The position numbers were made by a program, and so were the translations under genes. A DNA stretch of 64,000 nucleotides from JANLSE01 sp038214135 (GTDB lineage Bacteria; Chloroflexota; Chloroflexia; Chloroflexales; Roseiflexaceae), in the NCBI GenBank assembly GCA_038214135.1, contig JBBQSD010000015.1, positions 1 to 64,000 of the forward strand, read 5' to 3'. Position 1 is the stretch's first letter. Each line of letters opens with the position of its first letter. Shown piece after piece: positions 34,347-42,698 of the stretch. The notes under the pieces were generated by a model. It was not told the origin of the DNA and ran no database searches. It saw only the letters and a list, made by a program, of their open reading frames with translations.

Positions 34347-35300
34347 ATGAATCATTTGCAGAAGTACCTGGTCGATGAATTTGTTGAGGATTACCAGGAA
34401 GGCCACCTGAACCGCCGCGATGCGCTCAAGCGGATTGCGGGTATTACAGGGATGGCAGCAGCTATTCAGCTCCTGGCCGCCTGTGGTCAACCGACAACAA
34501 CAGCAGCACCAACTAGCGCACCAGCGCCAACGACGGCTGCGGAAGCACCAACGACCGTTCCGGCTCCGGCTGGCTCGGTAGCGAATAGTGTTGCTGCCGA
34601 TGATCCAACAATCAGTGCGCAGGCAGTTGAATTTCCGGGTGCGGATGCGACACTGCGTGGCTATCTTGCACGCCCAGTTGCGGAGGGAACCTACCCGATT
34701 GTGTTGGTATGCCATGAGAACCGTGGCCTAACGCCCCATATCGAGGATGTGACGCGGCGTGTCGCGAAGGCCGGCTATATTGGGTTGGCAGTCGATCTGC
34801 TTGCCCGTGAGGGTGGCACAAGCAAGGTTGCGGATCAGGCAAGCATCCCAGGGTTGCTGAGTGGTGCGCCGCCTGCTCGCCATGTACAGGATTTCAAGAG
34901 TGGCCTGACTTATGTGCAGGGGCAGCCATATGCACAGGCCGATAAGATTGGCATGGTGGGGTTCTGTTTTGGTGGCGGTGTGACCTGGCTTGTGGCTGCT
35001 GGTATCCCGGAATTGCGTGCGGCAGTGCCATTCTATGGCCCACCGCCGCCAGCCGAACAGCTCCCGAATGTGAGTGCAGCAGTGCTGGCGATCTATGCCG
35101 AGCGCGATCAACGTATTAATGGGAGCCTTCCAACGGTTGAGGCAGCGATGCAGGCTAATGGAAAGACATTTAAGAGCATCATCTACCCCGCATCCGACCA
35201 TGCGTTCCATAATGATACTGGTACGCGCTATAATCCAGAGGCTGCCACGGCTGCATGGGCCGAGACATTGGCCTGGTTCGAGCAGTATGTGAAGGCATAA
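34347..35300 (+). CDS. Dienelactone hydrolase family lipoprotein
   Basis: A 317-residue secreted alpha/beta hydrolase. The N-terminus has NRRDALKRIAG then a hydrophobic stretch ending in LLAAC, a lipobox, and may be exported by Tat or Sec. A Thr/Ala/Pro tether (residues 45-85) leads to the hydrolase. The dienelactone hydrolase triad is visible: Cys nucleophile in GMVGFCFGGGV, Asp in YAERDQRI and His in PASDHAFHND. Many relatives act on esters other than dienelactone, so the substrate is open. It stands alone, convergent with the oxidoreductase gene. Confidence 0.9.
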   Translation: MNHLQKYLVDEFVEDYQEGHLNRRDALKRIAGITGMAAAIQLLAACGQPTTTAAPTSAPAPTTAAEAPTTVPAPAGSVANSVAADDPTISAQAVEFPGADATLRGYLARPVAEGTYPIVLVCHENRGLTPHIEDVTRRVAKAGYIGLAVDLLAREGGTSKVADQASIPGLLSGAPPARHVQDFKSGLTYVQGQPYAQADKIGMVGFCFGGGVTWLVAAGIPELRAAVPFYGPPPPAEQLPNVSAAVLAIYAERDQRINGSLPTVEAAMQANGKTFKSIIYPASDHAFHNDTGTRYNPEAATAAWAETLAWFEQYVKA

Positions 35301-35329
35301 GGGAACACCGGATGCCGCTGCGCGCGGCA

Positions 35330-35366
35330 GGGTGCAGGGAACCAGTCGGAACGGTTCCCTGCACCC
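35330..35366. terminator. Hairpin between convergent genes
   Basis: A perfect 14-bp stem (GGGTGCAGGGAACC and its complement) with a 9-base loop, between the stops at 35300 and 35401. There is no long T-run on either side, so termination is plausible but not certain. Confidence 0.45.
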
Positions 35367-35400
35367 TCCTGCGGCCAATGGTACTCGGTTCTTATCTGCT

Positions 35401-36213
35401 CTAAGCGAGTTTGCGGGCAAGTTGTTCGATCTGTGCCAATGGAAATGGTGCGCTCACATAGGCAATTGCTCGTGTGAAGCCCATCTGTTGCCATTGTGTC
35501 AGCATTCCCTGTGGATCGGGTAGCAGTTCGCTTAATGCTGGGTGAACCGAGAGATCAAAGCCTGTGCGGGTTCGCCCTGCTGCTTGCAGCCCTTGATCGA
35601 GCGCCGCGAGCAGTTCTGGGTAACGAGCGCGGTTTCGCCATTGCAGGTTCAGCCCATCGGCGTAGCGCCCAGCCAGCTTTGCAATCCCAGGGCCGAGTGC
35701 GCCGAGGATCAGTGGCGGGCGGGGTTGGGGCGCAGGGCTACAGATCGCTTCCTGAAGCGGGTAGTACTGGCCTGCAATGGTCACAGGCTCGCCACGCCAG
35801 AGTGCCGGGATGATCTCGACGGCCTCACGTAGCCGGGTGTAACGGGCCTTGTTATCGCCCTGATCGATGCCAAAGGGAGCCTGCTCGAATTCTAGCCCGC
35901 CCGCACCTAAGCCGAGTTCGAATCGCCCGCCCGATATTTCTTGGAGTGTTGCGCCGATCTTGGCCAGCCGGGCGGGGTGACGATTGGTGTTATTGGCAAC
36001 CAACGGACCAAGTTTGATCCGCGTGGTCGCTTCAGCAAGGCCTGCCAGCGTCGTCAACCCATCGAGCACTGCTTCATGTGGAGAGTTCCACGAGACATAA
36101 TGATCCCACACCCAGACTGAATCGAAGCCAAGGCGATCAAGTAGTTGGGCTGCAGTGCGCAGTTCGTTATAGGTTGTTCCAAAGGTTCCCAGGCATAGGC
36201 CGAGTGGTATCAT
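35401..36213 (-). CDS. Luciferase-like F420-type oxidoreductase
   Basis: A 270-residue bacterial luciferase-like (LLM) flavin/F420 oxidoreductase. Seen: FDSVWVWDHYVSW, TRIKLGPLVANNTNRHPARL, ISGGRFELGLGAGG, and PPLILGALGPGIAKLAGRYA. The set fits coenzyme F420-dependent members, though FMN use is not excluded. GGAG precedes the ATG by about 6 bases. No neighbouring F420 genes. Confidence 0.88.
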   Translation of the reverse strand: MIPLGLCLGTFGTTYNELRTAAQLLDRLGFDSVWVWDHYVSWNSPHEAVLDGLTTLAGLAEATTRIKLGPLVANNTNRHPARLAKIGATLQEISGGRFELGLGAGGLEFEQAPFGIDQGDNKARYTRLREAVEIIPALWRGEPVTIAGQYYPLQEAICSPAPQPRPPLILGALGPGIAKLAGRYADGLNLQWRNRARYPELLAALDQGLQAAGRTRTGFDLSVHPALSELLPDPQGMLTQWQQMGFTRAIAYVSAPFPLAQIEQLARKLA

Positions 36214-36236
36214 ATGTAGCTCCTTGTGATCAGAAC

Positions 36237-36406
36237 AGTATTCAGGAGTCAGGAGTCAGAATGAAGAACCACCCTCACCACTAAACCTACTGCGAGAGGG
36301 GCACCGCAGCATGGTAAGGGAATAAATGAACCACCGAGAAGATGCTCCATCGGAGCGTCTCTACCCTAAATCTGGCTTCTGACTCCTGAATGCTGACTCC
36401 TGAATC
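36237..36406. repeat. Composite element with inverted heptamer arms
   Basis: Left arm 36237-36263 (TATTCA-GGAGTCA units, AGAATG), right arm 36375-36406 (TGACTCC units, inverted). The core holds a decayed CCCTCACC palindrome (36273-36300) and the GATGCTCC...GGAGCGTCTCTACCC piece also found inside the methyltransferase gene. Confidence 0.75.
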
Positions 36407-36411
36407 CCGCG

Positions 36412-38277
36412 CTAGGGTGCCCAAACCGGCCAGCGATCATTGAAGGTATTATCGGTGAGCTTGGTGATTGTGCCATCTGGATCAAGCCGTTCGATCTCCC
36501 AATCACCATCGGCATTATTTGCAAAGGCAATCTGGGTTCCATCAGGCGACCAGACGGGCGTATTGTTATCGGCCGGGCCTATCGTCAGTTGAGTGATATT
36601 GCGACCATTGGCATTCATCCGAAAGATATGTGTATTCATGCCATCACGGCGGCTCTGAAAGACGATCTGGGTACCATCGGGCGAGAAGCGCGGGAAACCA
36701 TCTTCGGCGGGATGATTGGTAAGTTGGCGCGAATGAACCAACCTTGCATCAAGGAGGTTGGTGTAGTATCGCCCCGCGAATGCGCGGCTATCCTGGATAT
36801 AGGCGAGATCGGCGCGCATAATTTCGAAATTGCCGCTGCAATCATCCATCCATGCCAGCGAACGGCCATCGGGGCTCCAGGCTGGCGTTTGATGCGTACA
36901 ATCCCCGGTTGTCAGTTGCACCACGCTGCCAACCGTCCCGATACTGCTGCCATCATAGCCGATCAGAAAGAGTTGCGGTTTGCCGGTTCGATCCGAGGTA
37001 AACACGACCTTGCTGCCATCCGGTGAGATGGCCGGGTTACTCTCGTTGCTTGGCTTTGTCACTGGCGGATAGGGGCTATAGGGGAATGGTGGCGTGGTAT
37101 CGGTGTATGTCAGGCGGATGAGATCGCTGTTTGCGGCATATGGGGCTGCATACACCTGGCGATAGCTGCCATCACTGCGCCGCGAGTCGATCAGCAGTTG
37201 TACCGTATCGCTGGCATAGGCATTCTTGATGCTGTATGGAACCGTCTCGCCTGCACCAGAGGGAATCTGTTGCAGTGGCGACGAACCATCGATGTTCATT
37301 CGAAAGACATCCATACGCCCACCGTTGCGATCCGATGCAAAGAAAATCGGTAGTGGCGATGGGGCCGTGTTCCAGGGTTGGCCGATACGCCAGTAACGCC
37401 AGCCAACATAGTGTTGGCCAACATTGCCCATTTCCACCTGGCTGCCCTTTGGATTCGTTGGTGTGAAGGTCAGCGTCCGCCGTTCATACAATTGCACTAA
37501 TACATTGCGCTCCTGCCCGCCAACCATGGTGCGAACCCAGTAGGCATCACTGATTGGGTAGCCCATGAGCGTAATCCAGTCGATCACCAGCCCGGTGCGA
37601 ACACGGCCATTTTCCAGCACACGCCCGCGTTGATTCAAATATTCCCAGAAGATTTGCGGAATGGTGTGGCCGGTTTGATCAATATAGGTAGCCCCACGCG
37701 TCTGGTTGGCAAATGGTTGGTTGAGTTCGTTTTGCAGGCTCAGATTGCCAACCTTGTCGATCATGGTTAAAATCGGTTTCCCGCGTTGGTCGCGATCCCG
37801 ACGTGGGACGCCAGGTGCGCTGGCGACACCCTGAAAGGAGGCGTAGGTTGGCGCTTCCTCGTTGATGCTCAGGGCATCGCCAGCCACGGGAATAAATGCT
37901 GGTGATGTGGCAAAGAAATCGCGTGGATCATCGCCCAATTGACGATAGCCCGTGACCATTTCGACAACCAGCAGCCCGTTGGTGACCGTTATCGTCGTTG
38001 GATCAGTTAGTTCCATGCGACCCTTATCGAAATATTGCACAAGCCGTAGGCCATTTGGTGCCTGGCGATAGAATTCATAGTAATCAAGCCAGGGCTGTGG
38101 TCCCCACAACCACCCACGCTGGCCCAGAACCTGTGCCGCATCCGTCCGCGCCCATTGAGCCAGAAAGGCTGGATGGGCAAAGCTTGTATGATCTGGCGAC
38201 CAGGGTGCCGAACGCGCTGGGATTGGAAGCAGCAACGCACATAGGGCCAGCAATGCGAGCAGGGTACGGTAGTTCAT
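36412..38277 (-). CDS. Secreted TolB-like beta-propeller protein
   Basis: About 621 residues with a Sec signal peptide (MNYRTLLALLALCALLLPIP, cleaved near ARSA). The N-terminal half (residues 25-300) is of a type common in Chloroflexota, with tryptophan-rich text such as WLWGPQPWLDYYEFY; no defined function. The C-terminal half is a PD40/TolB propeller with repeats SNPAISPDGSKVVFTSDR, TPAWSPDGRSLAWMDD, FPRFSPDGTQIVFQSRR and TPVWSPDGTQIAFANN. It is likely extracytoplasmic and binding rather than catalytic. An earlier ATG seven codons upstream is less likely because the signal peptide begins at MNYR. Confidence 0.8.
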   Translation of the reverse strand: MNYRTLLALLALCALLLPIPARSAPWSPDHTSFAHPAFLAQWARTDAAQVLGQRGWLWGPQPWLDYYEFYRQAPNGLRLVQYFDKGRMELTDPTTITVTNGLLVVEMVTGYRQLGDDPRDFFATSPAFIPVAGDALSINEEAPTYASFQGVASAPGVPRRDRDQRGKPILTMIDKVGNLSLQNELNQPFANQTRGATYIDQTGHTIPQIFWEYLNQRGRVLENGRVRTGLVIDWITLMGYPISDAYWVRTMVGGQERNVLVQLYERRTLTFTPTNPKGSQVEMGNVGQHYVGWRYWRIGQPWNTAPSPLPIFFASDRNGGRMDVFRMNIDGSSPLQQIPSGAGETVPYSIKNAYASDTVQLLIDSRRSDGSYRQVYAAPYAANSDLIRLTYTDTTPPFPYSPYPPVTKPSNESNPAISPDGSKVVFTSDRTGKPQLFLIGYDGSSIGTVGSVVQLTTGDCTHQTPAWSPDGRSLAWMDDCSGNFEIMRADLAYIQDSRAFAGRYYTNLLDARLVHSRQLTNHPAEDGFPRFSPDGTQIVFQSRRDGMNTHIFRMNANGRNITQLTIGPADNNTPVWSPDGTQIAFANNADGDWEIERLDPDGTITKLTDNTFNDRWPVWAP

Positions 38278-38302
38278 GGGGGAACCTTTACGAAGCATTC
38301 AG

Positions 38303-38360
38303 CCCTCACCCCTGGCCCCTCTCCCAATGGGAGAGGGGTGCCCGTAGGGCGGGGTGAGGG
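38303..38360. repeat. CCCTCACC...GGTGAGGG palindrome
   Basis: A complete copy of the palindrome: CCCTCACCCCTGGCCCCTCT on the left, GGGAGAGGGG in the centre and GGGCGGGGTGAGGG on the right. It fills the gap of two tandem minus-strand genes. Confidence 0.8.
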
Positions 38361-38363
38361 CGC

Positions 38364-40550
38364 TTACTCATCAATCTCGGCGGCGGTGATACCTGCCCAT
38401 TGCAGTAGTTCGCGGATTTTTGTGAGATTAGCACGCTCAATCAGCAGAATGTGATCACCGGCCTGGCCACGAATAAGTGGCGAGAAACGTTTACTAGCCA
38501 ACAATGCCTGAGCAACATTGGGATCGGCCAGGCGGAGAATGCTGATGCGCCCCAATTCTGTCTGAGCGGGTGCGCCAGCCCATGCGCGCAGGGCTACTGT
38601 CAGCACTGGTGGAATCGCCCGTGTCAGCCGTTGATCAAATTCACGCGAGAAATCATCGATCCGATACCCACGCTGGGCAGCCGCGCCAACACTCGCAGCC
38701 GTTAATTTCCAGTGATCGCCAACCCGCTCCGCCCAACGGTCGAGCAGTGGTTCCGTCAGCAGATCCGGCTTCCCGCGCACCACATCGATCTGGCCAGTTT
38801 CATCAACTTTGAGGGTGGCTGGTGGTGGATCAAGATAGTTGATGCTTGTCGTTATGCGTTGTGGCAGAATAGCCGTATCGAGCAGCACAAACAGTTCGCC
38901 AATTGGGCGGCCAGAAACGCCATTGCTCAGGGCCGCATCACGGGCAGCGGAGGTCGGATATTTCAGGAGATTGGCACGGCGGCGCATGGTGATACGTTCG
39001 TGCTGGGTGACCCATTCGCGCATTGTTGCCGCAACATTCTGTGGGACAGATGGGCCAAGGGCTGCCAATAATGAATCCAGCGTGCCACTGCGGTCGGTCC
39101 AGCGCGCAACCGATTCACGGGTCAGGCGGTAGCGGGCCACATGAATATCGGCCTGAACACGTTCGGCAGCCCGTTCGAGCAGGGCCAGTTGCGTTGGGGC
39201 TGCTTGCTCAAGATAGACAACAATTTCATAGTTGGGTTGAATGATCCATGGGGCCACTGCTGGTTCGGCTGGTTTGACCTGCGCCTGTGGCCGCAACACC
39301 GCCCGTGCCAGATCGGTCAGGCGCAGTGCATTCAACTGCCCATCCTCGATGCCAACCTCAACCATTCCAAGAAAATAGAGCCAGCCAGCCAGCGCATAGG
39401 TGATCCAACGCTCCTCATATAGCCGCCATTCGCCCCACAGCCGTTCGAGCCAGCCCTGTTCATCGACAGGCGTGGTTTTTTGTTCGGCCTTGGTACGGCC
39501 ACGTGGACGTTGCATGTTCCAGGGCCGGGCGACACGCGGATGCGGGCCGTTCAATGAATAGTGTTGCCCAATCCGATCAAACAGCGTACGGCTGAACGTT
39601 TCCAGGCTCACAAACGATTGCGTATCCAGCATGCACTCGAACAGCATCAGCATCGCCAGGCGCATGCCAGCACCAGTATTGGCGAATGTCTCGCTCCAAT
39701 ATGGCAGATCATATTCATACCAGGATTGAATGCCAATGAATTGGCCAAGCACCTCTGCCACGAGCGTTGGGTAGGGCAGTGTGGCAATATCGGAATTGGA
39801 AACCATCAGCCGTTCGGAATTGATCGCAACCAGATGACCAGTGTTCGTCAGTGTCTCGACCAGCCCTTGGACAGGGCGAGTAAACAGCAAGCCATCGAAG
39901 TGGGCTTCGGCTTCGCCCCAACCAAGGGTTTTGCTCAGTTTACGCATATCGGTGACACGTACGGCATTACTCTTGGTCAGTTGCAGCCCGCCCTGTGCGC
40001 GAATGGCCTCAACCACGCCAATCAGATCGAGTGCAACCTGGGCTGGGCGACGGATACGGCTTTCGGGTGGTTCTGGTGCAGCTGGCAGGGTAATTTGCTT
40101 GACTTTAAGGGCTGGGACTCTGGCAAGCAGGCGATCATCGCTAAACACCACCAGATCGCTATATGGGCTGAAGTAGCCATAGCGCTGTTCGATTGGAAGT
40201 GCTAGCCCACGCTCGCACAGCCGTTGGGCAAATGGTGACGACGTATTGCCATACATGTCCGGCGTTTCTGGTGGCTGATACCCGGCAGCACGCAGGGCAA
40301 TCGCCAGATGGCTTGAACGAATGATCCCGCCAATCCGGCGCATGATCGAAAGCGCAGCTAATTCGATGGCATCGAGCTGAATGATAGCCGCATCGACCAT
40401 GCGCTGATCGGACAGCCCTTCACTTATTGCGATAATTGCTGCGTCTTTGCGGAGTGCCCCACGTGTACCCCAGATGCGGGCCATGCGTTGCAGTTCATTG
40501 CTATTCATCAGCTGAAGATAGGAATCGAAACGTTGGTGGGGCTGCTCCAC
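38364..40550 (-). CDS. Helicase-associated (XPB N-terminal-like) protein
   Basis: A 728-residue protein without helicase motifs. It carries the helicase-associated/XPB-Ssl2 N-terminal-like domain: PWIIQPNYEIVVYLEQAAPT, RYRLTRESVARW, and later LLIERANLTKIRELLQWAG. Proteins of this kind occur in actinobacteria and Chloroflexota and are thought to bind DNA or a helicase partner; function unknown. The N-terminal 150 residues look like winged-helix repeats (AIIQLDAIELAALSIMRRIG). The start is GTG with GAGGAG 6 bases before it, overlapping closely the stop of the small gene upstream. Confidence 0.75.
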   Translation of the reverse strand: MEQPHQRFDSYLQLMNSNELQRMARIWGTRGALRKDAAIIAISEGLSDQRMVDAAIIQLDAIELAALSIMRRIGGIIRSSHLAIALRAAGYQPPETPDMYGNTSSPFAQRLCERGLALPIEQRYGYFSPYSDLVVFSDDRLLARVPALKVKQITLPAAPEPPESRIRRPAQVALDLIGVVEAIRAQGGLQLTKSNAVRVTDMRKLSKTLGWGEAEAHFDGLLFTRPVQGLVETLTNTGHLVAINSERLMVSNSDIATLPYPTLVAEVLGQFIGIQSWYEYDLPYWSETFANTGAGMRLAMLMLFECMLDTQSFVSLETFSRTLFDRIGQHYSLNGPHPRVARPWNMQRPRGRTKAEQKTTPVDEQGWLERLWGEWRLYEERWITYALAGWLYFLGMVEVGIEDGQLNALRLTDLARAVLRPQAQVKPAEPAVAPWIIQPNYEIVVYLEQAAPTQLALLERAAERVQADIHVARYRLTRESVARWTDRSGTLDSLLAALGPSVPQNVAATMREWVTQHERITMRRRANLLKYPTSAARDAALSNGVSGRPIGELFVLLDTAILPQRITTSINYLDPPPATLKVDETGQIDVVRGKPDLLTEPLLDRWAERVGDHWKLTAASVGAAAQRGYRIDDFSREFDQRLTRAIPPVLTVALRAWAGAPAQTELGRISILRLADPNVAQALLASKRFSPLIRGQAGDHILLIERANLTKIRELLQWAGITAAEIDE

Positions 40551-40553
40551 AGA

Positions 40554-40820
40554 TCACTCCTCGAGCATTCGCGGTACATGGCCAAGTTTGCGCAAGCGCG
40601 TGAACAGCGCATCGATCTGGCCAGGGGTGACAATTGCAACCCGGTCACTCAGTCGTACAGCAATTGTTCGCGCGGCAGCTGCATCGGACATAATCGCATC
40701 GAGCAGCCAACTCTCGGCAACTTCGATCAATGGCAGATTACTATGTAGAACTGGCGCGATATCGGGTTCGCTTGCTGCTGCACCTTTTATAGCTGGCGGA
40801 TTCTTTGGCGAACGGGCCAC
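40554..40820 (-). CDS. Small partner protein of the helicase-associated gene
   Basis: An 88-residue protein beginning ARSPKNPPAIKGAA and ending LFTRLRKLGHVPRMLEE. No family is recognised. A GTG at 40820 with GGGAG 7 bases before it is preferred; an ATG at 40916 in the same frame would translate the repeat hairpin at 40895. Its stop lies three bases before the start of the helicase-associated gene, and it supplies that gene's ribosome site, so the two are coupled. Confidence 0.55.
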   Translation of the reverse strand: MARSPKNPPAIKGAAASEPDIAPVLHSNLPLIEVAESWLLDAIMSDAAAARTIAVRLSDRVAIVTPGQIDALFTRLRKLGHVPRMLEE

Positions 40821-40894
40821 GGCTGTTCTCCCAGGCTGAGGATCGGTGGATTGTTGGTGTGCATCAACCCGTATTTTACCATACCAAAGGTTGT

Positions 40895-40970
40895 GGGCGG
40901 TTTGCGAACCGCCCATACGGTAATTCCTTGCCGATAATCCACATTATGTGGGCGAATACGAGATTCGCCC
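40895..40970. repeat. Two GGGCGAA/TTCGCCC hairpins
   Basis: GGGCGGTTTGCGAACCGCCC (40895-40914) and GGGCGAATACGAGATTCGCCC-type hairpin (40950-40970), separated by about 35 bases. They belong to the same family as the tandem array at 53009 and the hairpin at 42396. The pair sits between two same-strand genes. Confidence 0.65.
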
Positions 40971-40989
40971 ATATGGTGATTGCGGGCAT

Positions 40990-42240
40990 TTACCCAGCAA
41001 TCTCGCGCAGCGCCGCCAGCAAGCGGTCGATTTCATCAACGGTATTATAGTGAACCAGCCCGATCCGCAACATGCCGCCCAGATCTTCGACACCAAGGCG
41101 TTCGCTCAGGTTCATTGCATAATAGTTGCCATCCCAGGTGAAGATCCCGCGCTGGCCGAGTGCCTCGGAGAGTTGCCGTGGGGTGTGGCCTGCGATCCGC
41201 ACCGCAACAGTTGGCGTGCGGCTCTCGAAGCGGGCCGCATCGGTGATGCCATAGAAGGTTAGCCCTGGAATTTCTAGCAACCCGGCGATGAGTTTCTCGC
41301 TCAGGCCGCGTTCATACTCGCAGATCATCTCCATTGCAGCAATAATTGCCTCGCGTTGGGTTGGTTCTGTTTCCCAAGCCCGATGGTGCCTGCCGAGTTC
41401 AGCCAGATATGTGATTGCGGCAGTCACGCCGGCCATGCTTTCGTGGCTCTTGGTACCAGTTTCCCAGCGATCAGGCAGGATATCGGCAGCCGGGCGGACT
41501 TTGTATGGCGTGAGCCGTTGCATATGCTCACGTTTGCCATAGAGTGTGCCCATGTGTGGCGCAAAGAATTTGTATGGCGAACAGGCCAGAAAATCGCAGC
41601 CAAGCTCCTGCACATCAATCGGGCCGTGGGGCGCATAATGGACAGCATCGACATACACCAGCGCGCCGACGGCATGGGCCAGTTCAACAACCTGTTTCAC
41701 ATCATTGATTGTGCCAACGGCATTGGAGGCATAGCCAACCGCCACCAGCTTGGTTTTGGGCGTGATCTGGCGGGCGAAATCGGCCATATCGAGTGTACAA
41801 TCCTCGGTATCGACATCCACGAATTTAATGATCGCGCCCTGTTCTTCGAGTGCCTTCCAGGGTGCCACATTCGCATCGTGATCGAGGCGTGTTAGCACAA
41901 TCTCATCGCCTGGTTGGATATCGCGGCCAATTGCCCGGCTGAACGCAAAGGTCAGGCTGGTCATATTCTGGCCGAAGACAACCTCATCCGGGGCGCAGCC
42001 AAGCAGATCGGCCATGGCCTGATGTGCGGCGGTGATTGTCTCATCGGTGCGGCGGCTGGTCAGAAATGCGCCATGGATATTGCTATTGGCGCGGATCAGG
42101 TAATCGGTCATGGCATTAATCACCTGCTGGGGGACCTGTGTGCCGCCGGGGCCATCAAAGAAGATAGCTGGCTGATCGTTGACCTGTTGGGCAAGGGCGG
42201 GAAACTGCATTCTGATCCATTCCAGATCGAGGGTGGTCAT
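40990..42240 (-). CDS. Cysteine desulfurase-like class V aminotransferase
   Basis: A 416-residue PLP enzyme of the cysteine desulfurase-like (SufS/CsdA-related, kynureninase-near) group. Seen: FFDGPGGTQVPQQVINAM, VVFGQNMTSLTFAFSRA, the DAVHYAPHGPID PLP aspartate/His region, and the PLP lysine in FLACSPYKFFAPHMGTLYG. The usual active-site Cys loop of SufS is not obvious, so the reaction may be lyase-like rather than sulfur transfer. No suf/isc genes are close. Confidence 0.85.
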   Translation of the reverse strand: MTTLDLEWIRMQFPALAQQVNDQPAIFFDGPGGTQVPQQVINAMTDYLIRANSNIHGAFLTSRRTDETITAAHQAMADLLGCAPDEVVFGQNMTSLTFAFSRAIGRDIQPGDEIVLTRLDHDANVAPWKALEEQGAIIKFVDVDTEDCTLDMADFARQITPKTKLVAVGYASNAVGTINDVKQVVELAHAVGALVYVDAVHYAPHGPIDVQELGCDFLACSPYKFFAPHMGTLYGKREHMQRLTPYKVRPAADILPDRWETGTKSHESMAGVTAAITYLAELGRHHRAWETEPTQREAIIAAMEMICEYERGLSEKLIAGLLEIPGLTFYGITDAARFESRTPTVAVRIAGHTPRQLSEALGQRGIFTWDGNYYAMNLSERLGVEDLGGMLRIGLVHYNTVDEIDRLLAALREIAG

Positions 42241-42389
42241 GCGATGCTCCTGTCTATGGCGTTGGGTTGGTGCGGCTGTATGGTACCACGTTCTGTGCGG
42301 GCGAGAACAGGGGGCGAGGGAACAAGGGAGCGAGAGATCAAGGGCACAATGATTGCATGCCCCGAATTCGCAGGCGATGAACGTAGGGG

Positions 42390-42660
42390 CGGTTCGTGAA
42401 CCGCCATGGGTGAGCCGGTAGATGCATGCCCTTCCATCCGCAGGCTGAAGCCTGCGGCTATTGGGATGATGGGCGTAGGCGATACGCTACGGACTGCCCA
42501 ATAATCCCCAATAATCGCTGATGTGATGGTCCCGTAATTTACGCACCTTGCCGTGTGTGACTCTGGCTTGTTATGATCATGGTACGGAGACACATGTTGT
42601 TCTCTTGTTCGGCAACACAGGAACAAGTGAACAAGCAACACAGTGTTCAATGTTCCCTTG
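42390..42660. repeat. Mixed palindromes and GAACAAG arrays
   Basis: The 458-base gap holds a GGCGGTTC-GTGAACCGCC hairpin (42396-42412), a CCGCAGGCT palindrome (42438-42457), and GAACAAG/CTTGTTC units in both orientations (about 42588-42657: TTGTTCTCTTGTTC, GAACAAGTGAACAAG, GTTCCCTTGTTC). An open frame from 42573 runs through these units into the next gene but is not coding-like. Confidence 0.6.
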
Positions 42661-42698
42661 TTCTCTCCAACAATGAATTGGCAAGAAGGACACCGGCC

